From: Symbiodinium natans
Lineage: Eukaryota; Sar; Dinophyceae; Suessiales; Symbiodiniaceae
Direction of reading: 5' to 3'
Length of the DNA: 64,000 nt
Assembly: GCA_905221605.1 (NCBI GenBank)
Contig: CAJNDS010002290.1
Span: 218,501-282,500 of the forward strand
Shown here: piece by piece, positions 10,144 through 21,812 of the stretch
Layout: each line of letters starts with the position of its first letter
Position numbering within the stretch: position 1 is the first letter of the stretch
Made by a program: the position numbers and the translations under genes
Notes under the pieces: model-generated
Databases searched by the model: none
Seen by the model: the letters and a program-made list of their open reading frames with translations, nothing else
Told to the model about the DNA's origin: nothing

Positions 10144-11639
10144 TGAGCCTAAAAATAGAAGAATTCGCGGCCCCAAAATTGGGGCCGCCAGGCGGACTCA
10201 ATTTTGGGGTCGCGGTTTCACAACCCCCGTATTTAGTTCCAAGTTGTACTGCAGGAACTCTGGGCCCATTTCGCGGCCCCATTTTTGGGGCCGCGAGACG
10301 GCCCCGTTTATTGGCCCCGAATTTGCGCCCGTGCAACCGGCTCTCGTTGGCTGCGCCCCTGCCCTTGTTCCAGTAACTTTGGGCAGCGTCGTGGTGAGCG
10401 CACGGGGCACGGGGGGGCTGGTCCGAAGCAGCAGCGTGCGCGTCTTTATAATGTTGCAGTGAGGCAGAACTGCAACTGCGGAGGCCCATGCTGGCGAAGC
10501 CAGAATTGCTTGTGTTTTGCGGGCTTGAAAGTGGGGTCGCCCGACAGCCCCGTAACTTGGGCTTCGTCCTGGCGCTGAGCTGCAGGTCGTTGTTGTTTTT
10601 GGAAAGGAGTCACGCTTCAAGCTCTGGGAAGTTGACCAACGTGGCTTCAACGTTTTCTGTGGTTGCGCAGAGAGAGGTCGCCTGCTAGACATTACAGAAA
10701 TCAGAACTTGTGGCGGGCTTGGGTTTGGACGGTGGAGGTATTGAAGCGTGTTGCGCCTGCCCGGAGCTTAAGTTGCCACGCGCCCAACGAAGAAGAAGAT
10801 ATAGGGAAAGGCCGATGCCAGCGAAAGCCTTGTGAACGTCAGTTCGTCTTCTCCATTGAGGTGCACGTTGAGGTTTAAGTGGTTGGGAGCGTTCACTTGG
10901 CTTACACGCAACATCATCTTCGAGCCTCAGACTTTGCTGAAGGCTTCCAAGCCTTTGGAGGCCGGTCCGAGGCCTCCTCCAGTTGAACAGGGCGTGATTT
11001 TGTTTGCTTGCCCGCTGGAGACCGACATCAGCTTGCAATGTCACGCAGAGTACTTCTCTCAGGACTTTCGCGTGCCCGTCGAAATCTTTGAAAGCTCAGG
11101 ATCATCGAGGACTTATTTGAGGCCCGTCGAGAAGTCTGAAGTTAAAGCTTGCGGCAGCAAGAATAGCTTTTGCAGGATCATCTTAAGCGGTCGAGGCCCC
11201 TTCGAGGTCCGTCGTGATGTTTTGAATAGAGTGAGAATGAAGAGGACTTGGAGCCAGCTGCGGCTTAAAATTCTTTTCACGGGAAAGAAGAGAGACAACC
11301 AGGGTTCGTCCGGGCTCGAGGCTTTGCGGGGACCCCTTTAATAGTATTATAAGCCCCGGTCCCCGAGGCCTCGTAATCTTTCAAGCTAAAGGGGTTTTGG
11401 GATTTTGTGGAGGCCTCGCCAGGCCTCGAAAGGCCTCGAAACCCCATGAGTGAGGCCTCGAAACCCCATGAGTAAGGTTTGGGGAGGCCTCGGAAGGCCT
11501 CGAACCCCGCAGGGTGAGGCCTCAGAGGCCTTGCAATATCGCGTACACATGTTTGCAAAAGTTGCCAGTTTGCGCAAGTCCAAATCTGGGGTCGAAAAAT
11601 CTCAACAATTCTGGCTTCGCGTGCGTGGGCCTCCCCTGT
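10144..11639. repeat. Module A, copy 2 (1.50 kb)
   Basis: Nearly identical to 57-1536. The left neighbour is D instead of B, and the right flank is new sequence from 11640. The open frames inside duplicate those of copy 1 and are not called. Confidence 0.95.
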
Positions 11640-12880
11640 ACTTCTATCTTTTTGCTTAGTTGCTGGGCTTCCTGTGGTGTAGTAACACACCACATGGAGC
11701 CCCTTAGTGACCATGCCGGCCACCACCCAGTGGTACTGCGCAGATCATTGTACGTGCTGATCGCGTCGTGTGTGTTCGAGCGGCTCCCTATGTGCGTCCC
11801 CATGCAAGTAGCCCGTGTTCTGCCACGTCCACGCAGGTTAGTCGTGAGGGCCGCTGCTTTCGATTTCCACAGTTCTTCGCGTTAAAAAATGCCAAACAGC
11901 AGCGCAATACAAAAAGAGAATCTGAGAGGAACCGCTGTTTGTGGGCAGGGCTGGGGTTGCCAGGTGACGTATGTCGTCGCTTTGCCAGAAGCAAAGGTTC
12001 GGCGGACAGGAGAGGACCCAAAACATGCCATTCCCTCCTTGCAAACAAATACCCCAACTCTCCAAAATGTGAAAAGTTGTGAAGCGCGCAGCAGAGGCCG
12101 CCTTAAAAAGGGTTTAACCTTAAGCTCTATGCACATTTCTTCAGCTTCCCAGTCCGTAGTTCTTGTGGCCCAAAACTTCAAATGTGCCATCAGACCACAC
12201 GCATCCTCGCAGTAGCATGCCGGTTAGATATTGAAACATAATTGTCTGAGAACGCTTGCGCTAGCATGCCCGCTAGCCCCTTGCCTGGTGAGATCCTGGT
12301 AAACGAGGGGTCGGAAAAATTACTAATAATATTGCCTTAGGTTCCGTTCATAATTATGCTAAAATAATCGCCCGCCAAAACCGTACTCTAATACTCTAAT
12401 TCTCCAGCCCCCTATAGCACTCGTGCCATGGTGTGCTGCGATGCTCGGCTGCAGCAGCCCTTTCCTCACTCCGTCCCTGTCATTCTCGCAAAGCGCTTGA
12501 TGCTGCCAGCCCAGATACCCTTGTAAGAGCACTAGGACGCACCGAAGTTGTGTCCATGAAGCGGCACACAGCTGCTGAGAGAGTGCGTGGCATCCTTGAC
12601 ATTATTCCACGCTGAGATGCCCCTTCTCAATCCTCTCAGACTGCTTGTTGCCCACAGAACAGCAGGAGATGGCGCCCTCAGTGACGAAGGTTCGAGCAAC
12701 ACAACGTGCCAGGTATCCTTGTACAAGTGTTCGATTCGCAAGTCACGGTGAACAGCTGACATGTTGGTCACTGGCATCTGCCCTCACTGAGGATCCTTGA
12801 GGTATCATCTCAGTTACGCTTGTTGTCTCTTGTATCGCAACTGGGCCCGTCCACTGCGCATTCATTCACGGTGAGGCGGG
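11640..12880. other. Mostly unassigned, with one TIR-family fragment
   Basis: 12433-12615 is open on + and reads DTLVRALGRTEVVSMKRH... before a stop; it could be an exon but has no recognised domain. The stretch near 12305-12375 resembles the short elements at 45133 and 54391. Confidence 0.4.
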
Positions 12881-12901
12881 AAGCATGGAAGTCCGGAAGA
12901 A

Positions 12902-13114
12902 GACTCCAGTAGCGAGAGAGGCTTCCCCAGAAATGACCCCATCTTCGACAGTGTGGAGTGCCGAATCGCAGTTGCGATCAATCTCCAACCAACCTTGCAC
13001 ACTGTCATCACCACACTCGTACAACATGGTTTCACACCCAATCATGACCTACGTGCTGCTCCCTTCGATTGGCGATTGGCAGGTTCCGATCTCGAGTACC
13101 GCAACTATTTCCAA
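12902..13114 (+). CDS. Exon of a PDAT/LCAT-type acyltransferase
   Basis: The frame through 12953 reads a hydrophobic helix, then LVQHGFTPNHDLRAAPFDWR, then LAGSDLEYRNYFQQ. The order GF/GY, AAPYDWR and LExRxxYF is characteristic of phospholipid:diacylglycerol and lecithin:cholesterol acyltransferases, which move acyl chains between lipids. The frame runs to a possible GTACAC donor near 13115. The catalytic GHSxGG serine motif lies C-terminal in this family and was not found downstream, so the gene is either spliced to exons I cannot see or truncated. The start coordinate is approximate. Confidence 0.55.
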
Positions 13115-13462
13115 CAAACTTGTACACCACACTCCATCAACGCAAAGCATTCGTATACAGGTGGAGCCACGTGAAGCTTTGCTTGTGGAGCGAGTACAAT
13201 GCGTGACCTTTTCTGGCAGATGCCGAGCTTCGTTCAGCTACGTGTGCAGGGATGCGTGTCTTACCTTTGAATACTGCCTTTTGTCGCGTTTCCGCATGCA
13301 AAGGCCTGCGCACTCAAGTCTCGGGGTGTTAAGGTGCCCCATCGTAAGTCTGCTTTTTCTAGCTGTGCAGTTTCCGGGGCGGTTGTGGCACGCCAGGCTA
13401 CCGCACACCAAACGTCTTCTCTGGTCACGTTCTCAGAGAGAAAGCGAGGATGAGGGACATTA

Positions 13463-13492
13463 AGCCCTAACCCCCAAACCCTAAACCTCAAA
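13463..13492 (-). repeat. First telomeric-type block (C strand)
   Basis: Short degenerate CCCTAAA repeats. This is the leftmost of the many interstitial blocks in the window. Confidence 0.85.
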
Positions 13493-13517
13493 CATGTGGC
13501 ATTTTCTGAGCTCGCAG

Positions 13518-13569
13518 GTGTGCAACCAGGCTGGTGCTGCTTGCCGGGCACAAGCTGTTCCCTACATGG
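13518..13569 (+). CDS. Candidate small exon
   Basis: It starts after CTCGCAG and ends before GTAATT. It reads VCNQAGAACRAQAVPYM. CCCTAAA repeats lie just upstream. No family recognised. Confidence 0.35.
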
Positions 13570-13584
13570 GTAATTTCCTATTTT

Positions 13585-13650
13585 AGGGTCCCTTTCTGGA
13601 TCCCCATTATAAGGCGGCACCCTTTAGAAGGGGCTCCCAAAAGGGACCCT
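13585..13650. mobile_element. Short TIR element (about 66 bp)
   Basis: The ends AGGGTCCCTTT and AAAGGGACCCT are inverted repeats around a GC-rich centre. It lies just after the GTAATT donor of the preceding candidate exon. Confidence 0.55.
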
Positions 13651-13751
13651 GATTTAGAGCACTGCCCACATGAGCTTCAATGAGAGGCTTTGTTCGCATC
13701 TGTTTGCGTTGGGTGATTTGACACCAGTCTGGGCCTTGGCACCCTGGCTCA

Positions 13752-13790
13752 GGGTTTAGGGTTTAGGGTTTAGGGTTTAGGGTTTAGGGT
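13752..13790 (+). repeat. (TTTAGGG) block
   Basis: Five clean heptamers. The block follows an open stretch reading WALAPWLR whose possible donor is the first GTTTAG of the block. Confidence 0.95.
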
Positions 13791-14575
13791 GCTAACTTGC
13801 AACAAGGAGTGCCAGAGATGCCCGAGAGACTTCGCAGCTGAGCAAGCTGTGTGTCACGTCCTCTTTTCAGCTCCCGGCTTTCCCGAGACCAGAGTGCCGA
13901 GTAGCGCTAGCGGTGGAAAACTGGCCTCATGTCACATGTCTATAGGCGACGACAAAGCAAGAAAGTCTCCGCTCAGCTGCGCCTGTCGTTTCTCAGGCAT
14001 GATGGTGTGAACCATGTGTGGGTGGATGTCAGACATCACAGGGCGCATAGTTCGCGAATTCTTGCGCGCCATGGAGGGAGCCCCGCTTCGGCGGGGTCGC
14101 TGTTGATCGTTGCTGTTGGGTCGCGAGGGTGAGCGATGCCTCCATCTCATTAGTCACCCAAAACACGCAGCAGAAAGCACCACCTTCAATCGAAGCATGA
14201 ACCAAGCTTCCAACTCGTTTGTGAAAGTTTGCCGCTTTTGCTGTATGGCCTGCTCATGCCTGAGCCGTGATTTTCTATCTTCTCAGCTTGTTCTCATTTG
14301 GGACGTCGCACCACACCTCGCCGCACCTTCGCTGATGCCCCTCGCGAGAGCATGCCCCAGTCGAACATACTGACACTTGGCGTGTTGGAGACATTGGACA
14401 CCTCCTGATCATTTCCTAAGCTGGGGTACCGTACCTCGCGGAGCAACTGCCAGATCCAAATGGCTGCATGCGAAACCTGTATCAAAGGGTGCTTGGGTGT
14501 GCCGGTCCCAACGGTGTGCAGTTCTCCAACCTCATGCTTTGGTCAGCTGACCCTAGCAAAGGACGCCCTGCGCAT

Positions 14576-16085
14576 CGCTGCTCTTTTTCTTTGAGTGTGC
14601 AAAGACAAGGTCGCATCTCCAAGCCCCATCAATCGCTCGTGGCTGAGACAGAGGGAGACTGGGAGTGTGCAAGCTTCTCGTGCATAAGGGGTCTTGAGGC
14701 CGCTGGCATTTTCCCATTCCAGTGCTGATGACGCTTCAAGCTTCAACACCTCTTGAGTCAGGGCACACCGTTTGAAGCGATTTTGTTGGGCGTTGCGCCC
14801 TCCTTGTCGGGATGCAAGAAGCGCCTTGTGAGCGGATTCACGGCTGGCTGATATCTAATCCGTCGGGCACAGATGTGCGTTAGCACAGGCGAAGTCAATG
14901 ACCAGAGCTGCGAAGCAACCTCTGTAAATTCAGCATGGCTTGACGCTAGAAGTAATTCCTGCGAAGGCTCCACCGAAGACATGCTGATGAGGCAACGCAG
15001 GCTTTCTGACGTGCGGGTGGCATGTGCCGCGTTCCGGATCTCTCTCGGAGGTAACGGTGGCCGCTTGACACCCTTCCGGTACTTCTGATGCCCAGGTCCA
15101 TCATCGGATAAACCCTGACCCAGTGCCTTGCAGCACAGGCTTCATGTATGAAGCTGCCGAGCAGGCGCCCGTCATGCATCTGACGTAGCCGAAGTAGGTC
15201 AGGATGTCGCATGTGTTTCTTTAAGAGCCCAAAAAACGCTGGAGGTATTGACGAGCCTGGGATCCGCGACGACAAGGGCCACCAACCAGACCACTAAGCA
15301 TGTTGTGCAACGCAGCTCCCAAAGCACTGGGCATTGCACGCATGTGAATCGCCGCTCCGTGTGCTTGAGTGTTCAGTTACAACCGCGAATCTCCAAGCCC
15401 AATCAATCGCTCCTGGCCGAGACAGAGGGAGACTGGGAGTGTGCAAGCTCTTTGTGCGTAAGGGGTCTTGAGGCAGCTGGCATTTTCCCATTCCAGTGCT
15501 GATGACGCTTCAAGCTTCAACACCTCTTGAGTCAGGGGACACCGTTTGAAGCGATTTTGTTGGGCGTTGCGCCCTCCTTGTCGGGATGCAAGAAGCGCCT
15601 TGTGAGCGCATTCACGGCTGGCTGATATCTAATCCGTCGGGCACAGATAACGTTAGCACAGGCGAAGTCAATGACCAGAGCTGCGAAGCAACCTCTGTAA
15701 ACTCAGCATGGCTTGACGCTAGAAGTAATTCCTGCGAAGGCTCCACCGAAAACATGCTGATCAGGCAACGCATGCTTTCTGACGTGCGGGTGGCATGTGC
15801 TTCGTTCCGGTAGCAGCGGCCGCTTGACACCTTTCCGGTACTTCTGATACCAAGGTCCATTATCAGTAAACCCGCCCCCAGTGCCTTGCAGCACAGGCTT
15901 CATGTATGAAGCTGCCGAGCAAGGGCTCGTCATCTGAGCATCTGACATAACCGAAGTAGGTCAGGATGCAGCATGGGTTTCTTTGGAAAGTAAACTCATG
16001 GGGGCCCAAGGGACGCTGGAGGTATTGACGAGTCAGAGGTACTCTAGACCCGATAGAGGCCACCAAGCATGTTGTGCGACGCGCT
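14576..16085. repeat. Tandem duplication of about 0.78 kb
   Basis: 14576-15310 and 15350-16085 are diverged copies offset by about 775 bp, with small indels. Shared phrases include CAATCGCTC, GACAGAGGGAGACTGGGAGT and CACCGTTTGAAGCGATTTTG. Both copies keep some open frame on each strand, but indels shift it and no domain is visible, so coding status is open. Confidence 0.9.
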
Positions 16086-16099
16086 TCCAAGATATCAGC

Positions 16100-16880
16100 A
16101 CGCACCAACATGGCTGAGGTGCCGGGTGCTGTAGGCTTCTTCGGACCCCTGTTGTAGTGCGATGTCGCTCCAGGCCCACTTGAAAGCCCCTAAAGTTGCA
16201 CCCGCTTACACCCTAAGCCAAGTTGCCTACCGCTCCCAGCGCCATTTGCTCGCCGAAAGACCACGCAACGGCGACCCGACCACGGCTTGCCTTAGCCGCT
16301 CACAAATGCAATCGCCCACGGCCCTCGTAGGCCCGCATCACTTCCTGCATCGCTCGAGGGTTCGAGTGCGCAATCCGGCTGCTGCACTCCGCTTCTCTGT
16401 TGGTGAGCACTGGTGCTGGGAAGCAGTATCCCAGGCTCCTTGCAGTCTCTTTGTGGCTGTTGTCCAGCAAGTTGGGGTCCTCACAAGCAGGCAAGGCAGT
16501 CCGGGACCTTCACGCCGAGATCTTGGACATGTTGTCCGCATCACTCCGGCAGCCCGCATCGGAAGCTCACAGGCTGCGTGCTTCAACTTGATACCTGCAT
16601 GTTTATGTGCTCTTTTCGACCTCTCAAGGCCCCCTCTCAACATCACCAGCTGCAATGCGGTCATGGCAGCCTAGGGAGGCCTCCATGAGAGATTGACTCG
16701 AACCTTCCCGCTTCTTTGTGCAAAGGCCCCTGAAGAGGTGCAGCGCGGGATGTTCCTACACGAGTGCCTTCGACACTTGACACCCACAACCAAGATCCGG
16801 CTGGAACGGAGAAGGGTCGCGGGCTGCGGGCCTTGTCTCCTGCGTATTGGGTAAAGTGGTCGGGTTGTAGGACTTCGGCA
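16100..16880. other. No gene recognised
   Basis: Overlapping frames of up to 170 codons on both strands have no domain or consistent codon bias. Confidence 0.45.
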
Positions 16881-16884
16881 CGGG

Positions 16885-17012
16885 TTTAGGGTTTAGGGTT
16901 TAGGGTTCAGGGTTTAGCACGCAAGTAGGTTCCAGAGGTCATTGTAACAGCAACCGTGCCTCGATAACCCAAAGCCCTAAACCCTAGGCCCTCAACCCTA
17001 AACCCTCAACGC
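16885..17012. repeat. TTTAGGG block followed by CCCTAAA block
   Basis: G-strand repeats at 16885-16915 and C-strand repeats at 16972-17012 face each other across about 56 bp. This is the first clear G-then-C pair, and it precedes a candidate exon. Confidence 0.9.
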
Positions 17013-17035
17013 TAAAGACACGCTTGGCCTTGCAG

Positions 17036-17068
17036 ACTTCTCTCTTGAGAGATGCCGAGGAGGATTTT
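17036..17068 (+). CDS. Candidate exon (TSLLRDAEEDF)
   Basis: 33 bp between CTTGCAG and GTAGGT, immediately after CCCTAAA repeats. A possible next exon at 17110-17152 (VGHSSELQGDLTFQ) ends at AAG|GTAAGA and is in phase, but the intron between them would be only 41 bp. Confidence 0.4.
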
Positions 17069-17152
17069 GTAGGTCCTCCGTGCCGCAGGCGCCGCAGGCT
17101 GTGGTTTAGGTGGGACACTCCTCGGAACTGCAAGGGGATCTGACCTTCCAAG

Positions 17153-18487
17153 GTAAGAGCCTCGTAAAGCAAGGGGTGAAGCCTCAGAAGCTTGTCGCGA
17201 AGAGTTCCTGCATCCTGGAGCGCACCGACAGGCCGCTGACAGCCAGAGGGCCGCAAGAGAGTCGGGGGCTACAGAGACAGCCTGGACTTGTTTTCTTGAA
17301 GCGCCTTGCCTTGCCTCTTAGAGCGAAAGTCGCCCAGCAAAGCCGTGGAAATTTGCGGAACCCGTGGCTTCTAGAGGAGTCGAGCAGCGATCCTTGGAGG
17401 CGAGAGAAGCGCAGGGAGGCAAGGCGCCACGACCACCCGCGCTCCCTCTCTCTCTCTCTCTCGCCCTCCCTCTCCCTCTCCCCCTCCCTCGATCGGCATC
17501 TCTGACCTAGAAACAGAGAGGCGAGGAGGAGCTGGAGCTGGAGCAGAGCCGCTTCGCTGAGCACCAGGGACTGCCGCAAGGGCGAGGCCATCGGGCGAAT
17601 CATTCACAACAACAAAGGCCACCGACTGAGGCTGCAACCACAAGCACAAGCGGCCACTCTCACATTCGGGTTTGTGATTGCTTCAGGGGCTCTACCATAG
17701 AGGCGGCCACCGACAGCTTCAAGTGATGCAGGTCCCAGGTAAATGGTGACTGGAACATGCTCGAGGAACCGCCGCCTGGGATGTTCCTGAGGATGCTTGT
17801 CCGACTATTTCCGCTAATCGAGTAGGCCTGGAGGTGGCGACTTTTTCTCTTTTCACCCAGGTGCTGGTGATACAGAAGATCGGCCTGCTGCGAGAAGCGC
17901 CCCACTCCTCGTCCTCGAGGTGCTCGCCGGCAGCTCTGGTAGGGACTCGGACTGGAGAGCCCGTTCCACCCGTGCAAATGCAAAAGCCCAAGCTGAAGTT
18001 TAGAGGACTCGGCCGGAGGCTCGCAGCGTAGATGCTGCGCTGGTCTCCTTTCCACATTCTTGTGAGGCTTGAGGCTGAGAAGGAGGTTCCTGAACAGGTC
18101 CGCCGAAGCTTGAGCCAGGCTTCAGCAGAAATCCCAATTCCATCCAGCAATCATTAACCCCCAGAACGCTGAAAAGGCCAAAGAACAAAAAGCCCCTACT
18201 TCCTCGCAGCGCGGCCGCGCGGCCTCGCGTGCTGTGCGAACATGTTAAAGCCCTGGCGGCTACTATGAACTCTACCATGGCAGTTTTCAAAGACGCACAG
18301 CTAGCTCTTACCGCTAGAGAGCGCGCTTGCTGTTAGGTGTGTGGGCTGCAAGCTGTCTCAGATGTTCTGTGTTGGTTTCCCTTCCGCCTTGCGAGGCTTT
18401 GAGGCTGAGAAGGCGGAAGCGATGCCCTGAGAATCTCTGCGGCGGCTTGCCAAGCCTGAGGTGCCTGAAGACTTTCCTAGAGGCTTG
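17153..18487. other. No confident gene; CT-rich microsatellite at 17445-17490
   Basis: The + frame at 17110-17505 is Arg/Lys-rich and ends in the CT microsatellite. A phrase GAGGCTTGAGGCTGAGAAGG near 18064 recurs with changes near 18388, and GCACAGCTAGCTCTT recurs at 18295 and 18649, so this area has local duplications. Confidence 0.5.
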
Positions 18488-18522
18488 ACAACCCTAAACC
18501 CTAAACCCTAAACCCTAAACCC
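18488..18522 (-). repeat. (CCCTAAA) block
   Basis: About five C-strand heptamers between unique sequences. Confidence 0.95.
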
Positions 18523-18529
18523 AAAAATT

Positions 18530-20220
18530 GAGCAACCCGGTCGTGCAGCAAGCCCCGGCTCTGAACATCGCCGGCGTCCTCGTCGCGCGGCCGCATGCTC
18601 TGCCAACAGGTTTCCTGCCGTGAGCTCTGCCAAGAGAATCTCTGAAGATGCACAGCTAGCTCTTCTTGCTAGTGACCACTTAGGTGTTCGGTTTGCAACC
18701 TGTCTCAGATGTTCTGCTAGCATCGGTTTCTCCTGGAAATCATGACATGGTCAGAAGCCAGGGTTCCTCCAACTTACAGGCAGCAACAGAAGACAGATTC
18801 CCACTGAGTTCTTCGGTGCTCGAACACCTACCCAAGAACAGGACACAATCCAAAAGTCGAAAGCCGCCATCTCCATCATTCAATCAAGCCCTTGGCCCAG
18901 ACCTATGAGGCGCCAGACTCCCAAGGGCCCGAAAATGCCAGGGTTTGAGGCTCAGGGAAAGTTTAGGATGCAAATTTTTGGTGCCGTATTTATTTCATCT
19001 AAAATTGGGAGAGGGACTTAACTTACCTTGCGAGCAGTACGACCTTCCGGCCTTAGGCTGCTCAGACACACCTGCATTTATCGGGCTGACCAATGCTCCC
19101 TTGATGTCTGAAGGGAGACTTTACGCCAGGAGCGCAAGCTGTTTGGGCGAATTTGCGCGCTGATTGCTTTCGGGTCGAGACAAGTCAGCGCACAAGAGCT
19201 TGGAGTTGTGCGCTTTGCGGCCTGCAGGCACGAGCTTCCCGTGAGAGAAATGTTTCTTGTAAGGTGTGCTGGTTTATGGTGGATCCGGGCAGGATTCACA
19301 GGTAGCGTTGGAGAGGACTGTTCCTTCATCTCGAGCTTGGCGCCTGACACTCCAGAGACTCCATCAGCGATCTCGCGGCTGTTGAAGAAGGACTTCCGCC
19401 GAAGGGTTTCGCGACCTTTCTGATGTGCTCGGTGAAATGGTGGAACCTGCCTTGAGGTTTGGCTGAGCGGGCGAAGCATGCGAAGCATCAAGGCTGGCGC
19501 GTTTACCAAGTACGGCCTAGCAAGAGCCAGGCATCGAGAAGCAATGCATACCTGGCATGCCTGATGATGGCAAGACCGGCCAACCCACTCCGCGGCACAA
19601 TGGAGGTAGATGCCGCCCTGACAAGAGAATGGGCATGCCGCGGGTATACCCGCGGCCTGACGTGGCCTTGTCTCCCATGAGGACCCTGGTGATACTCTCG
19701 GCTGGCCTGAGCCGCAAGGTCTCAAGCGTGGCCTGAGCAGAAAAGCTCGGCTGCAACATTCTGTCCAGGTTTCGTCGATGCCCTCACTCACCGACATTGG
19801 GCCAGTACTCTGGACGCACCCAAAGTGAAAAAAATGGATGCGGGTGAACCGACTGCAACATGCATTGGCTTGATAACAGACCTTGACACTGTCACTCTGC
19901 TTGTGGGCGGTTGTTTGCTTGTGTTTCTTGTCAACTCATAGGCCGTCAAGAGGGAGAAAGGGCCGTTTCGAAATGGGTTTGGTGCCGAATGCGTGTTTGG
20001 ATACTTATCAGGACCGGCTCGCATCGCGTTTGCATTTCATGAAGGTCTCCCGGCACATGGCCCGAGCTGCACATGACATGAAGTAAGATTTTTTGACTCC
20101 GATTCCTGCAACCTACACTCCAAAAATGGTAAGTGCACAGGTTGATGTCATTTGCATGAATTCGCTTTGTGCCCGGGACCCTTTCTAGCTTGTGGGTGGC
20201 ATCAGGGAAAGCCGATAGCC
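18530..20220. other. No gene recognised
   Basis: A 239-codon minus frame at 19078-19797 is open but has no domain, membrane segment or plausible exon structure. Confidence 0.45.
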
Positions 20221-20223
20221 CGT

Positions 20224-20357
20224 ACCCTAAACCCTAAACCCTAAACCCTAAACCCTAAACCCTAAACCCTAAACCCTAAACCCTAAACCCTAAACCCTAA
20301 ACCCTAAACCCTAAACCCTAAACCCTAAACCCTAAACCCTAAACCCTAAACCCTAAC
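20224..20357 (-). repeat. Long clean (CCCTAAA)n block
   Basis: About 19 uninterrupted heptamers with unique sequence on both sides, so it is interstitial and not a chromosome end. Confidence 0.98.
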
Positions 20358-20611
20358 TGCCCAAAACGGGAGTTTCCGGCTTCCTTTCCCGTTGTAATTG
20401 ATTCAACCGCTGACGCGAGGCCGCCTCGGTAAGGGTCTCGAGGCTTGAGAGGGAGGGAGAGGGGTTTCAAGCCCAGCCCTAGAACAACCCCACCTTCAGC
20501 AGCTTTCATCACACAGTTTCCTTTCCTGAATGACCCTCGATAGCCACCCATAGCCTTAATCCCATACACCCCCAAGCCGGAACCCCCTGGTAACAGGCAT
20601 AGACGGCAGCA

Positions 20612-20655
20612 TCATTCATCGTTCATCGTTCATCGTTCATCGTTCATCGTTCATC

Positions 20656-20721
<66 letters not shown>

Positions 20722-20753
20722 CATCCTTCGTCATTCATCATTCATCGTTCGTC

Positions 20754-20826
<73 letters not shown>

Positions 20827-20830
20827 CGTC

Positions 20831-20868
<38 letters not shown>

Positions 20869-21075
20869 CATCACTCGTCATCATCGTCATCATCATCATT
20901 CATCATTCATCATTCATCACTCATCATCATCGTCATGATCATCATCATCATTCATCATCCAGCATCCAGCATCCAGTATCCATCATCCATCATCCAGCAT
21001 CCATCATCCGTCATCCATCATTCATCATTCATCATTCATGATTCATCCTTCGTCATTCGTCATTCATCGTTCATC
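20612..21075. repeat. (ATTCATC)n heptamer satellite
   Basis: About 450 bp of ATTCATC units with variants (GTTCATC, CTTCGTC, ATCATC), degenerating to the right into CATCCAGCATC. The 7-bp period equals that of the telomeric repeat, but the sequence is unrelated. Confidence 0.97.
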
Positions 21076-21320
21076 ATCGTCATCACCACCAATGTCATAC
21101 ATATCCTAATGCGAAGTGTGTCGATCGAAGGCGTTCGCTGGGGTGGGTTTCGAGCCTAAAGTTCGGTGCTTGCATGCAAACTGCGAGCTTGGCTGATTCA
21201 AATGGGCCTGATGTGACAGCGGCCCTTTGCCCGAAGGCCCTTCGTTGGCTTTGCAGGTAAGTACCTCTTTAGGGAGGCTCAGGAGGGTGATCTCCATTCT
21301 GAGGCTAGTTTCCATGTTAA

Positions 21321-21438
21321 AAGGGGTTTATCGAACATACGGGACCCCTCATATAGACCCCCAAGTAGTAGGATTCCCTCACAATACGGGACCCCAGCAA
21401 GGTAGCCAGTAAGGTCCCCTATTTCGGCAAACCCCTTT
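21321..21438. mobile_element. TIR element, GGGGTTTACGAA family, copy 1
   Basis: The ends AAAAGGGGTTTATCGA and TTCGGCAAACCCCTTTT are imperfect inverted repeats. The interior shares GACCCC, TAGTAGGATTCCCT and related phrases with copies near 25698, 30899, 42256 and 48707. No transposase; MITE-like. Confidence 0.65.
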
Positions 21439-21774
21439 TCTTTTCCATTGTAGTCGTCCCCATGTCCCCATTCTCAAGGTACCAATTGAGGGTTTGGGCC
21501 TGGCATTGTAGGCTTAGCCAAATGTGCTTAAGTGGCTTGTTTGTATATTCCTCAAATTCTACGAGAGATCATGCTTGAATATTGTTCTCTAACCATATAA
21601 TGACATTGGAGTGTTTGAGCATGCCCCGCAGTCATTTTGACCCAGGTCCTCGCCAGGTACCAGCATGCAGCCAGTTGAAGCAAGGCTGCAGGAGCGTCTC
21701 CATAGCACGTTGAGCAGCGATGCCTGGAAACGTCTGGAGCTTGACAAGAAGCTGACGGCAAAATCATTTCACAA

Positions 21775-21812
21775 ACCCTAAACCCTAAACCTAAACCCTA
21801 AGCCTAAACCCT
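21775..21812 (-). repeat. Degenerate CCCTAAA block
   Basis: Five to six C-strand units, some missing one base. Confidence 0.9.

Noticed and set aside
17110-17505. 131-codon Arg/Lys/Ser-rich ORF as one exon
   Set aside because: It crosses a strong GTAAGA donor at 17153 and ends in a CT microsatellite; only the first 43 bp look like an exon.
19078-19797. 239-codon minus-strand ORF as a gene
   Set aside because: No domain, no helix or membrane pattern, and the opposite strand is equally open in places; typical of chance frames in GC-rich DNA.
20224-20357. Chromosome end or subtelomere
   Set aside because: Unique sequence and genes lie on both sides of this and every other telomeric block, and block orientation alternates, so the window is internal.
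20612-20930. CRISPR array
   Set aside because: Uninterrupted 7-bp tandem units without unique spacers; clearly a satellite.
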